The notes under the pieces: generated by a model
Told to the model about the DNA's origin: nothing
Databases searched by the model: none
Seen by the model: the letters and a program-made list of their open reading frames with translations, nothing else
Part shown: positions 34,363 through 45,869 of the stretch, in pieces
How positions within the stretch are numbered: the stretch's first letter is position 1
How the letters are laid out: the number at the start of each line of letters is the position of its first letter
Assembly: GCF_009017415.1 (NCBI RefSeq)
Contig: NC_092408.1
Span: forward strand, 2,976,001 to 3,040,000
Reading direction: 5' to 3'
DNA length: 64,000 nucleotides
Origin: Aspergillus flavus
Lineage: Eukaryota; Ascomycota; Eurotiomycetes; Eurotiales; Aspergillaceae
Made by a program: the position numbers and the translations under genes

Positions 34363-35053
34363 TTACAGGTGCTTGATGACGGTCTCAGCGCGCGAGAACT
34401 GCGATAATAGTGAGCGTGTATTCAATTAAGCGGTCCAAGAGGTTGCAGTCCATCATAACTTACCTCGAGGTGGTTCTTGGCGGGCTCAAGAGCAGCGTAG
34501 GTGACCTTGCCGTGGTCAATGACGATGGCGTAGCGCTTGGTGCGGCCCTCCTCATCGGCCCAGCCGAGGCTCTTGGAGAACTTAGCATCGGGGTCGGAAA
34601 GGAAGAGCTGTAAGGTCAGTCAGCAAGGGAACTCAAGAGCTAAATGCACTATAGGTCATCAACATACAATGTCGTCGTTCTTGACACCGTTGGCCTTGGC
34701 CCAGGCGCTCATGACGTAGGCATCGTTGTAAGCAAGGACAGCAACAACGTCGACACCCTTCTCACGGATCTCAGGGAGCTTCTCCTTGTACTCGGGGACG
34801 TGGTTTGCAGAGCAGACGGGAGTGAAGGCACCGGGAAGAGCGAAGAGGATAACCTTCTTGTCGGCCCACTCCTTGGAGGCGTTGTAGTTGATGGGGATAC
34901 CGCAAACGTTGAACTTGTCAGCCTCCTCGGTGTAGGGGATGTATCTTTGGTAGAAGGTTAGTATCAACACAAGAAGGTTCAAAGGGTGTGATTAGGGACT
35001 TACGAGAAGACAACGTCGGAGGGGAAGCTGTCACCGGCCTTGATTCCAGACAT
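34363..35053 (-). CDS. PMP20-type peroxiredoxin (Prx5 subfamily; Asp f 3 allergen family)
   Basis: Four exons, 35053-35004, 34944-34668, 34607-34464 and 34398-34363, all with GT/AG borders, join in phase to 168 residues, the expected length. The enzyme reduces hydrogen peroxide and organic hydroperoxides through thiols. The peroxidatic cysteine is C61 in [12 protein letters not shown], with the conserved Pro, Thr and Phe around it. C31 in [10 protein letters not shown] matches the second cysteine conserved in the Asp f 3 group. Later blocks are [29 protein letters not shown] and the C-terminus VIKHL, which may act as a weak peroxisomal (PTS1-like) signal. The last coding exon has only 36 nt. 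Homologues in aspergilli are cytosolic/peroxisomal antioxidants and human allergens; nothing in the gene looks damaged. Confidence 0.95.
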
Positions 35054-36012
35054 TTTGATTGAATTGGTATGTTAGGTTGGGTTGGGAGTGAAAAGAATAG
35101 TTGGTTGTGGATGGAAAAAGGTGTTTATTTATGTGATGTGGGTGATGTGGAAAGTCAGAAGGGAGGAGCGAGGGGCAGGAGCATGTGGCGGTTAATATAT
35201 GGGTTGATTCCCTCTCGGAGATCGCGTCCCACGGGCCGTAAGAGGCACACCTAAGGTGATCCAAACCAGAAGGATACCGAATCTTTTCGATTGGTGAGGG
35301 CTTAGGTGTGCTGTATTATCAAGAAGACCGCCCGAGACTGAAATGCCCCGCCATGCCCCCACTACCTTTTACTCATGGTTACCAAGGTACGTATTGGTCC
35401 GACGAATCTTTTTCACTTGCCCAGTGAAGTCATTCCGGATCCCCCGTACAGAAAAAGTGAATTGCCATCCTTTATGCAATGTATCTTACTTAATCCTTAC
35501 TATACCCCAATTCCATATCCTCAATGATGGCGTTATGGACTCTTGAGATGAGAATTGATTGTGTCCCAATGGCGAGAAAGGTGGATCTAGTAGGCCAATC
35601 TTGAGCCAATCACGGCTATACCCCGAATGCATAGCAACCAGTTCGGTAGCCTTTTTCCTTATCTAATTTCTCTCTGGCGTGTTTGTTCCGAGACGGCTAT
35701 TGTACTCCGTATGGCTCAATGGAAAAAATAAAAAGGGACCTTGATATCTCCGACTTTCACCGCCTGCCGCCTGCCCCTCGCTTACACGTGACTGACGTAT
35801 GTACGGGCAGTGGCGTGGCCTTACTTGAGGGTTAAAAAAAATAATAAAATAAAAGTGCTATGTCATAAAGCATTCAGTTTCTATTTTCTTGGTTCACGAA
35901 AATCCAGGACAAAAGTATGTATGATACATAGTAAACTAAGTTCGACTATCTTGCCACTCGGGCCTGAAGTTCGGAGCGCTCCGAGGGACGGGAGCCATAC
36001 GAAGAAAGAAAG

Positions 36013-36021
36013 ATCTGATAA
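36013..36021 (+). promoter_or_regulatory. GATA-factor site ATCTGATAA
   Basis: The sequence ATCTGATAA fits the ATCWGATAA consensus known for the iron-regulatory GATA factor SreA in aspergilli. A second inverted GATAA lies at 36025-36029. It is about 1 kb from either flanking start codon and neither flanking gene is a known iron gene, so function is unproven. Confidence 0.3.
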
Positions 36022-36265
36022 GATTTATCCAACTATGTACTCGTAGAAGTTCCATCAGGGGGAGGCTCAGTTTGGAAGAAGTCGGTTATTCGCCGCCTTG
36101 AAGCACCAATCTGTACAGATGCCGAAATTCAGGACTCCAGCACCCAGGGCTTACGTAAGGATTCGGTCTAGGTCGGGGCACAGGATAGCCTGGTTCCCGA
36201 TTACATATCAATAATGTTCTAGAAGCAATACGCCACCTTATCTGGACACGCTGGGCCAATAATTT

Positions 36266-36280
36266 GTCGAACGGTTCGAC
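36266..36280. repeat. perfect inverted repeat GTCGAAC-G-GTTCGAC
   Basis: A 15-bp perfect odd palindrome with 7-bp arms and a one-base centre, in the intergenic region between the peroxiredoxin and DUF1348 genes. It looks like a binding site for a dimeric regulator. No factor is known to me for this exact sequence. Confidence 0.4.
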
Positions 36281-37252
36281 TACCTTGATTAATAACCGCG
36301 CCGGGAAATGAAGGGGGAATGGCCACATCCTGGTAAGGCTGTATCGTCTCATGAGCTCTGGGTTTGCATGAAGTTTAGATATATCTGCTTATACAAACCA
36401 TTCTTGTGGTATGCTATCAGGAGCCTAGTGTCCTTACAGGATGTATGTATTGTTAATCTATTTCTGATCATTCGTGACTAAAATCTCAAAGTCCGTTGCA
36501 GTTCGTGGACACGGGAATGCAAATATATATAGATATAGATAGATATGTACCGTCTGTGACACGGATACCAACCCACAAGAGATGTGAATAAAGCTCTGAA
36601 CCCATGGGCAGGATTATACATACATACATATACTTATAACGACCGACTTTTCATTCAGGGTGGGTGGTTTACAGGCCACCAGTCCCCTGGTACGCACTCC
36701 TGCGACATGCTATCAAGAGCTAGTTGAATCCCGGCATAAGAAACGAGTACATAAACCTAAGCCAACGAAAGGTTCTACCTGAACACATATTAATTAATAA
36801 AATGATGTGTGGGTGCAGGAAAGTCAAAGTGTACGATTTCGAGAGTCTAGTGCTGCCACCCTGGAAGCTCTTACAGATGAAGCCTACTATGATGTCATGC
36901 GGCAAAGATAACGCCATAAACAGAACAGCTCTCTATGCACTGTGTACTTGTTACTTACTCCGTAGTAAACACCGCGGTAGTTTCAGGTTATGATAGGGTG
37001 GTTCTGATGTCCACTACGCTTTAAATCCCGAACTCTATGTATCGGCCGAAAGGTGTCAAAGCACAACCCCATAGCTTTAATTGAACGTACCTAAAATAAG
37101 ACTAAAAGATAACTTGCATAAGGCTGGCACGTGACAAGGCTTATATACATGTCCCACATCACTTGCTAACGTCTTATTGTGACTCAACCTGATAGACGCA
37201 CACACTGCTGAGAAAAGATTTATAGGCTGTTGAGGTCGTGCGTTGGATCAAT

Positions 37253-38049
37253 ATGGCTGACGTCAAACCACCGTTCACCGAGGAGTCGGCGAGGAAGAAG
37301 GTCAAAGCAGCACAGAATTTGTGGAATACCCAGTAAGTATACTCTACATTGAGCCTCAACAGCAATGATCCCTACGGTCCTTCGTGCGTGTGGTCTTAAA
37401 TGTAGGGCTTCCATGGCATTTTATCCCATGCTGCTGATACGAGGGGCTATACACAGTAGTTATCTCCCCATGCCATGGTTTTGATGTTTCATCCCTTGCT
37501 CGCAGTTATGCAACCGCCTCGTGGCTAAATTCATCCATCTCCACTTCACTTGCATTGCTGTTTCCCCTTCATACTCTCTCTCAAATTTTAGTCGCCGTCG
37601 TATAGCTTACTGTGCGGGAAAACCTGTTTCCATCTACTTACAATATGTGAATTAGAGATCCAGTACGTGTCGCTCAAGCCTATACACCAGATTGCGTTTG
37701 GCGTAATCGTACTTCATTCTTCTCCGGGACGGATAATATCATCTCTTTCTTAACTGCGAAATGGAACCGTGAAGCAAATTATAGGCTTCGAAAGGAGCTA
37801 TTTTCCTTCACTGATGACCGTATTGCGGTGCAATTCTGGTATGAATACCAAGATGTTGAAGATGAGATGCGCTGGAAGCGCTGCTACGGCCTCGAGGACT
37901 GGACCTTTGACCAAGAAACGGGGAAGATGAGAAAAAGAATGATGAGTGGTAATGACCTGGTTTTGGGGTCTAACGGGAACGGAGAAGGAAGGTGGTTTGT
38001 TGATGGAGTTGACGTTGAAGACGTAGCGATTAGTGAGGAGCATTGGTGA
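37253..38049 (+). CDS. DUF1348 family protein (NTF2-like fold)
   Basis: Two exons, 37253-37332 and 37656-38049, join in phase across a 323-nt intron (GTAAGT to ATTAG) and give 157 residues. The family is small, about 150 residues, with a cone-shaped NTF2-like alpha/beta fold found in bacteria and fungi. Its biochemical role is not established. The hallmarks are an N-terminal helix EESARKKVKAAQNLWNTQ, then DPVRVAQAYTPDCVWRNR (all Asp, Trp, Arg positions present), FLTAKWNREANYRLRKELF, IAVQFWYEYQD and WKRCYGLEDWTFD. The C-terminus carries a glycine-rich loop before GRWFVDGVDVEDVAI. The intron is several times longer than most in the window. The start codon is the only ATG in frame before the conserved helix. 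Confidence 0.87.
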
Positions 38050-39533
38050 CGAGCCTAAATTCGACCACACCAGTTCTTATTGCACGAGTCGACCCAACTA
38101 TTGCGCGATTGTGCAAAAGTGACACGCCAAGTCAATTATGACACCGGCCTTCCATAGTCTTCGACTGCTTGGCATATTGATTCATACTACTCAGTCCTGG
38201 CTCATTCCTTGAGATTAAAGCTAGTTCACCTACAAGTTGGGTGCATCTTCCCTGATCGCCAAGAAGAACACATTTTAGCTTTAATCGATCTCTGGAAATT
38301 ATCTGCAGGTGATGAGCATGCCTGAACTGTCTCAGAATACTTATTTTTTTTTTTTTTTTGTTGAATGTCCTCCCTCCCTCCCTTGATTCAGAGCCCCTCT
38401 TCTCCCCCCCCTTCCCAACCCTAATGCTGATACTTTGCCGTCAAGGGTGTTATCGTGTAAAACAAGGAAAGGATAATAGGAAAACCGAAAAGAAAGGGAC
38501 ACATATTGAAGACTTTGCGAGATAATCCATGCTTTCAGTGTTGAGAACCTGCAGCCCTTCTGGAAAGTCCAAAGGGAGGAATGTAGACCGACTGGAACAA
38601 AACCAGCCACTGTGTAGCCTCTCAGTGTCGACCAATGTATCCTATGACTGATGACACGAGGAAACCCTTGGTGGAGTCTTCTGTATGCTACGGGGAGCAA
38701 GGGGTGCGGTGACTGTCTACTACCGCTGCTCACCTTTACTGGTACACCATGGTCTCGTATTCTACAACTGACTTGTTCTCAAGTACATTTGAAATCTCTA
38801 GAGTTTAACGTTGAACAATACAGACTTTGTATGTTAATCAAATTCGAATCGAGCATGTTACGCTATAAAGCTTGGGATTTTGGAGGGTTACTGTAGTACA
38901 TTCCAGAGGGTGATATCGACTGATACCGGGGAGACGTGAGGAATTCAAAGGAAACAAACACTTCAACGCTCATTCCACGTAGCGATATTGACCTCAACAT
39001 GGTATGTTCTAATCCAACTAGTGTGCCGTGTCTGCTATGGGCGGGAATTGGGTATGCTCCCTGGAACGTTTGTACTGGAAATCACTCTTGCGTGTTGAAG
39101 ACTGCCTGTTATCCTTCTCTAGTGCTCTTCGAATCACGAAGACAACAACAGCCCGAAGACATACTGCTGCCAACCCGTGTCGCCAATATACCCCACGCTC
39201 CTTACCTGTGCACTCGCTGATACGTATCTAATTCACGGCTTGGAGATAACTAACCTAAGGCGACTTAAAGCACAACTCGCGAACGCGCTCTTTTGCTTTG
39301 TTAAACAAGAGTTCCTGGAGGTAACAGGTACAGTTATTGCTTATCATTTATATCGCATTCTGCAAGTCGCGTCAATCATCTTTCCGTCGAGCTAAGGTAA
39401 GCTGAAGACCTCTACATATAGCCGGAAGTCTGACTTGGGATTACTCTCTGACGAATTACAGTCTTATCGAGGATAATTTCCACATGTGGCCTGACAGTAA
39501 CTGTATCCACCCGTCGTGTTAGCCTGCGGTTAC
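38050..39533. other. intergenic region upstream of the Gin4-like kinase
   Basis: About 1.5 kb. A 17-base T tract at 38344-38360 is followed by C-rich sequence (38369-38425). The right half is presumably the promoter and leader of the kinase gene. No coding gene was recognised. Confidence 0.5.
38344..38360 (+). repeat. poly(T) tract
   Basis: Seventeen consecutive T residues followed by a C-rich stretch, in non-coding DNA. Confidence 0.8.
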
Positions 39534-42500
39534 ATGGCAATGGAACAAAAGACTGTCCCTCTTAATCCTGAATCCGTACGTGCGCCTCTTGTCGATGTTA
39601 GCAATAGAGTCAACAATTGTCCCAGCCCAAATTTGGTACAAGGGGAAGAATCAATGGGGGGTCTTCAATATCTGAGCTCGCCACAACCAATGTCTATTGT
39701 GACTAGTCCACCCGAACAAAAAAGATATGTAGATAACAACTGTCTTTCGCCGACCGCGAACCCGAAGACTTCATCTAAGCGGAACTCGACCTTGTCAGCG
39801 AATTCAGTCATATCAAACCAAGGAAAGCGGAAAACCCATGTCGGACCATGGCAACTCGGGAGGAACCTTGGGGAAGGCACAACAGGTCGGGTGCGACTAG
39901 CGAAGCATAAGTATACTGGGCAAACTGCGGCAATTAAGATAGTGTCGAAGACGTCTGCAGCGATGACCCAGAGTAATAGTATCGCAGAAATGGACAGGAA
40001 TAGGGGACTTCATGGTAAATCAGGGACCCGGCATATCCCATCTGGAATCGAGCGCGAGGTCGTCATCATGAAACTTATTGAACACCCAAACGTTGTTCGT
40101 TTGTACGATGTATGGGAGAATAGAGGTGAAATGTAGGTGGGTTGTGAGACCTCGATTATGGCAGTACTGACACTCGATAGATATCTTGTCCTCGAATACG
40201 TTGAGGGTGGGGAGTTGTTCAACTACATAACTGAGAATGGACCACTTCAGGAATTCGAAGCAGTGAAGTTGTTCCGACAGATCCTTGCTGGCCTTGGATA
40301 CTGCCATCGCTTCGGAATCTGCCACCGAGATTTGAAGCCGGAAAATATTCTGTTGGATTCGCAGGGTAACGTGAAACTTGCTGACTTTGGAATGGCCGCT
40401 CTTCAACGTGAGGGTTATTGGCTTAAAACATCATGTGGAAGTCCGCACTATGCTGCCCCAGAAATCGTTAAAGGTGACGAATACCGCGGCAATAAGGCTG
40501 ATCTATGGAGCTGTGGCATCATCCTATTTGCCCTACTGACTAGTTATTTGCCATTTGACGGTCAGGACCTGAGTAGCACATTGAAGCTGGTGAAGACAGC
40601 CAAGGTCGAGATTCCATCAAATGTGAGCTACGAAGCGGCGGATCTCATTCACAAGATCCTACAGAAAAAGCCAGAAAAACGAATCGATATGGCGGATGTT
40701 TGGAAGCACCCTCTCTTGAGGAGATACGAATGCTTAGACCCAGTAATGCATAATCCTTATATAGGCCCTGCACCTTCGTGGTCTGTGAAGGAGTGTGGAC
40801 CGCGCATTAGCAGACATGAACTTGAATCGGAGTCTGATATATTAAGGAACCTCCAAACACTATGGCACGACGTGGAAAGGGAGGTCTTGATTGAAAGACT
40901 ATTGGATCCAGAGTAAGTTCGGTTCGCTACGATATAGCTCTACTCTACTACTTGAATGGAGCACGTAGGAGAATTCCATGACTGACAACCCATACAACAG
41001 ACCAACACTTGAAAGAATGTTTTACAACGCTCTAGTCAGGTTTAGAGATGAGCATTTAGAAAATTGGCCAGGCCAGTCTCTTGAGTACTCAGCCAGTGAC
41101 TATCACCATATATCCAAGGATTCAAATGGGACCTTTAGTCGACGAGATAATGATCGCTCAAAAGGATCTCGACGACGTGGCCAAGTCCCCATGAGCAAAG
41201 TCGCTCAATTAAGAAGTAATGCTATTCAAGAGCCAAAATCCTGCGCAACCGTCGGGAGCTATGATCCCTTCCGTTCACCATGTCATGTTGTGCCCGAAAA
41301 AGAAGGACATACTTATGTCACCATCCATAGGGATGTTCCGGACCATGGAGGCAGAAAAGAAGAATCAGATTCAATTGCAGAGGGAAGCGTCATATCTGAA
41401 GAGGAATTTCGGGACCAAACTCCATGCCCTCCAAGCTCTCCTTTTGCGATTGTACAGAACAAGAAGAAACCGAGCTCCCTGAAGTCTTTCCACTCAAGGA
41501 CCTCTCATACCGGCAACCGACGACAACTGAATGGTTTATCGGCGCCTCGTTCTGCAAGCTACAAGCGCAATGTTTGTTTCCGCCATGTGAGAAACCGTTC
41601 GCAAGGTTCAACAACTGCAATGAAACCGAAGGGGGCCCCTATAAACGTCCCAGATAAGGACATGAGCGAGAATAGCCTGATGTCCATAGACCCTGGCCCT
41701 TTTGCTGATCGGGAAAGCAGCCCACTATTGCCTGCCCAACCAGCTGTGGTCCGGAGGCCTGGTGTTGCCTTGAGGACGTGCGCACCCCAGAAGAAGGTGC
41801 GCGAGTCTGATTTCATTTGGAAGGATGATGCACGCCAGGTCTCTCATGAGCTTAGCCAAATCTGTGAGGAGGCCTTTAATCGCGCCTCGCTATCAACAGG
41901 CTGCACGACAACAAGTACATGCATGAGCGCAGAGACCCCCGCGACGTCCGTGTCAATGGCTAGTCCTGAAGCATCACATAGTCGTATTGCTACTAGCAAT
42001 TCAAAAGCTCCGGTGACACCTTCCCGTTGTGGAGAGTCCCCTAGATCTTATACCGCTGCAGAACTGACTGAAACGCGGCGCAAACTCATTGCCCATTCCA
42101 CTCAGGACGGTACCGAGGATGTTCCCGGATACCTTGTAGCTGTGATCAAGCATCTTGATCGTCTAATCGAGCAAGACAAGGCGCGGCAGCGTGAGCGGGT
42201 TTATACTCCTGAACCAGAGGCACAACCTAGCGAACTATCACAGGATGCAGGTTGCCTGCCAAAAATATCAGAAGAGCTCCACAACCGGCAAAGCAATAGT
42301 GCAACACAATACAAGCCTTATCGACCTGGTCTGACAACGAGCACTGGCACTAACACAGGTCGCCCTAGTCGGAATGGCATAGGAACTATCCGGATGGTCC
42401 CTCAAAGTTCGGTGCCTTCCATAGAAACTATTCAACCTCTAACAATCCGCAAGAAAAGCGAAGGTCCCTCACCTAACATTCATCATGAGCCATTTGCGGA

Positions 42501-43515
42501 CGGCTCCAACGAGGAAAATCTTGCACCATGCAGATATTCTTCCATGAACTCCTTCCATTCCCGCCGTCCTTGTGAGCTTGATCCTATCGCAGAAATCCCA
42601 CCAAAGTCAGAGAAGCGCAACGCAGCGCGATATCCCGACAACAAGAAGTGGTCGTGGTTACCTATTAAGCACCAACCACCTACGGAAACTGTATGCAAGA
42701 ATCTGAGACCGCTACACCCTGTCGACAGAACTGTCACTGTGCACGAGGTAAACCCTTCTGCAGACAGTTTAACCAACCAGCCGGAGACCCCAGCAGGAAA
42801 GAGCAAAGGAGGCTTCTTCAAGAAGTTCATGAAGGGGAAAGCCAGTAACCCCAAATACCCTACAACAGGTCAGTACCATTTAATCAATACTATACGAACC
42901 TCATCTAACAGACCTGTACCAGACTCCCAAGCTACGGAAACAACACCTATACTCAGCCACCCTACAGAACCTCCTCGCTTGATAAACGCCGACAAACCCC
43001 TCCCCCAAAGACCCGGCACCTCACGCAAGCCTGTGAATTGGTTTGCACGCATGTTCCAGTTCACTCCTGCCACCAAGGCCCTCGCACTCAACACCTCAAA
43101 GATGAAAGGCCGAAAGGAAGTGCACAGGATCCTCCGAGAATGGAAGCCCTACGGTATTACAGTCCACTACGACAAAGCCGACGGCATAATCTATGGGAAA
43201 GTCTCTAGATCTAATAGTAAGTCAATAGAATCATATCTATACACACTACTCCAGTATCCTAACTATCATCCAGTCCGCCGAATCCGTCCTGTTGCATTTT
43301 CCGCTGAGTTCTACACCGTCCTCGAAGACGGCCGCCGAGGCAACCTCAGTCTAGTAAGATTCAAACAAGAACGAGGCGCAGTCTCATCCTTCAACAAGGT
43401 AATCGATACCCTGGAAAAGTTCATGAAGCGGCGCGGCCTTCTAGTGGAAGACCCAGTTCGTGCGCAGCAAATGATGAAGGTCCTGGACAAATACCAGGAT
43501 CCTCAAGGTAAATGA
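39534..43515 (+). CDS. Gin4/Hsl1/Kcc4-type (Nim1-related) serine/threonine kinase
   Basis: Three exons, 39534-40132, 40181-40912 and 41001-43515, join in phase to 1281 residues. Kinases of this group act at the septin ring and control the morphogenesis checkpoint, septation and the Swe1/Wee1 pathway. The kinase domain (about 106-390) begins WQLGRNLGEGTTGRVRLA. It has catalytic K135 (AAIKIV), the HRDLKPEN loop with D250, DFGMA with D268 and SPHYAAPE. The join across intron 1 restores NRGEIYLVLEYVEGG. A kinase insert of about 30 residues lies between K135 and helix C. A long Ser/Pro-rich region follows. The C-terminus (from about NWFARMFQF to the end) resembles the KA1-type membrane/septin-binding module of Gin4. 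Two stretches inside the last exon look like in-frame introns and are listed separately, so the protein may be 18-37 residues shorter. Confidence 0.9.
42869..42922 (+). other. possible 54-nt in-frame intron in the kinase gene
   Basis: GTCAGT donor, CTAAC-like branch point at 42905-42909 and a CAG acceptor at 42920-42922, length divisible by three. Removal would join YPTT directly to DSQATE. An alternative acceptor at 42911 gives 43 nt and would shift the frame. The stretch is also readable as coding, so this is uncertain. Confidence 0.35.
43217..43273 (+). other. probable 57-nt in-frame intron in the kinase gene
   Basis: A perfect GTAAGT donor, a CTAAC branch point at 43259-43263 and a CAG acceptor at 43271-43273; 57 nt, with no stop in frame. 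It interrupts the C-terminal KA1-like module. Splicing would join GKVSRSN to RRIRPVAFSAEF with one junction Ile and remove 19 residues that look out of place in the family. Confidence 0.6.
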
Positions 43516-45869
43516 AATGAGTCAAGTTACCAGCAAGCACCTTCTGTCTTCACTCAATATCTAATTATTTGCATACCCCCAACATCGTTCACCTCCATGA
43601 AAGGCACAGGAGCAGAAACATTTGTTCTAATAATACCCTACTTACATTTTCAATCTTATACACCCGAAGTCGGGATCAGTTTTGTTTGCATACGTGATAT
43701 CAGTTTTTGAAATACTGGATGGAGTCTGGTCTTTCTTTTCTATCTCGATGTGTGTCTGTTTCTCTATCGTCCATTTTTCTTTTCTTTCATGTTCCTGCCC
43801 TTGTCTATTCCCCCAAACCCATCAGAAAATCCAATCGTTACACTCTCAACCATCTCCTATGTCAACTCACGTTCGTTTCACACAAATCTCAACCTAAACC
43901 CCAGAATAAACACCTGGTTAGGTCTCTTTTGCATTTTCCTGATAAATATCCCATCTTTGTTCTCACACAAGCCTACACCTTCAGTCACAGGGCAAACAAC
44001 TTGTCTGTTCTGTGCTTATATCCACCAGTCCCAGAATACTTGCCATTCGTTTTATGTTTCATATTTGGGTCACAGGAGGCGTCTCACAATAGGTTAGATA
44101 GGAATAAATCAATTGATATCTTTGTATTTTGTGACTCTCTGGGGTAACTTGTTGGGATGATATGAGTGTCATTGATATTCACTTAATATGATCGTACTGT
44201 AGGCAATCTATATGGCTGGATCACATGGTGAATGATGTACAAGAAAACGCTACTCTGATGGCATGAATACACTCTTAACTTGTTTAGGTACTTACTCTGT
44301 ACTAGTATTCCAGAAAGAATTAGACTCATAATACCGTGGCATTCGAAAGGAAAGTATGCACAATGCAATATATCAACCAAAATCAACAAGTAAGCATTGG
44401 AATCTGAGCGTCATAAAAAGATAGAAACAAAAATTGATCAGACAGCCTCCCAAGTATCACAAAACAGGTAATGATGGGAAATAGAACAACGGGGAAAAAT
44501 AAAAAAGATGACCTCCTTTTTCGCAGTGTCAAATACCTTGACCACAAATAACAAGCACATCGCAAACAAGCCGCGAAATGGAACATATCATGAAAATACA
44601 ACAGAGAGCCTCCCGAAATGTATAGGAACACTGAGAAAGATAAAACGACTGCCGCTAGAGAAAAGGATCGAAAATGGTCCATCAAAACAAAAAGACGAGA
44701 GAGGTAAATGCAGCAAAATTCCACACCATGATTGGTTCCGTGATAGTCGACGCTGAGAGGTATCAATGTCCAGTGCAGACAACACTCATTCTCTTAATCC
44801 TGCCTGAACCATACTCACCGATTTGGGTCACTGTTCCAGATTTGTTCGCATACACAGAGAATACAAACTTTCTAGGATGTACCAGAAAATTCGGTGTGCA
44901 GATTATGGACCATCGGAGGTTGCCAGTCAAAGCGGACCCAGCAGCACCCCGATGGGTGACATCTCAAGTACCGACTCGGTCAAACAGAAGAATCCGGAAA
45001 TGAGGGCTCGAATGTTTGCAACGGCACGAAGTAACCCAAAAACGCAGTGGTATGGAAGACTGGATATTGGAGACAAAACACAACAGAGAAAAACGACAAA
45101 GAAAATTCCATTAGTGGGTTGCCCCAGATAGTTTATAAAGCCGTGATGTTGTATTTCGCAAAGGGAAATTCAGGTGATAAATAAAAGAATTGCGAGTTAT
45201 CGACTGTCAAGTGTGAGGCCCGTCCGATTGAATCCGCAAAACTGACAACCCGCACTACCCCATTGGCAGTCATTGATGACCGACAACTCCCTATACAGAT
45301 CGTGCAGCTCATAACACTCTTGCATCTCGTTTCCATGGCTTCGTAGCAGTCGAAAATTGTTGTTATTGGTTGTTTTTCTTTTTTTTTTTTCTTCTTCTCT
45401 TCAAATATACCATCCACTGGAGGTATCGTTACGACTTCCTTCTTGCGAACGACACTTTTTTGGCCTCATCATAGCCGTGGCCTCAAGTCGATCATCCACC
45501 CGGATATTTGTCATCTTCTGTCGTCACCGTATGTTGTCTTGCCCTGCCATCGATACGGGATGAAATAGGGGTACGTTTCGTTCTCGCATTGTCATGATAC
45601 CTCTCTTGCTTTGATTTTGATGTTTTCCCGTCTTTCCTTCCCCATAGCGAACGGCACAGTTGTACCTTCCAAAAGCAAGGAATGTTTGCATGTGACGTGT
45701 GGAGGACCGTGTGGCCAGCACACACAACCTTCCGCGTCAACCACCAACGAAACTGAATTCGGTATCTGCAGCTCCATCCCCGATTCGCACCCACCTCCAC
45801 TCATCTGCCCCAGCCCCCACCCAGACCATCATCGCATTGCAGGCGTATCGAGAATATGTTATGGTGGGT
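43516..45869. other. large convergent 3' region between the kinase and Zn2Cys6 genes
   Basis: About 2.35 kb between converging stop codons, unusually long for two 3' UTRs. Plus-strand sequence at 43700-43960 is pyrimidine-rich. A 127-codon hydrophobic frame at 44383-44766 on the minus strand has no family features. A T-rich tract lies at 45366-45400. No conserved gene was recognised. Confidence 0.5.

Larger units (their letters stand above)
35054..37252. other. large divergent intergenic region
   Basis: About 2.2 kb between the peroxiredoxin and DUF1348 genes. It holds two TACTCCGTA motifs (35703-35711 and 36956-36964), a GATA-type site (36013-36021), a perfect 7-bp inverted repeat at 36266-36280 and short AT/ATAC tracts around 36520-36640. 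No conserved coding frame is seen. Confidence 0.55.

Noticed and set aside
43707..44147. 146-codon plus-strand frame after the kinase gene
   Set aside because: Low-complexity pyrimidine-rich sequence typical of a 3' UTR; no domain.
44383..44766. 127-codon hydrophobic minus-strand open frame
   Set aside because: The hydrophobicity follows from an A-rich plus strand (T-rich minus strand); no family motif and no clear start context.
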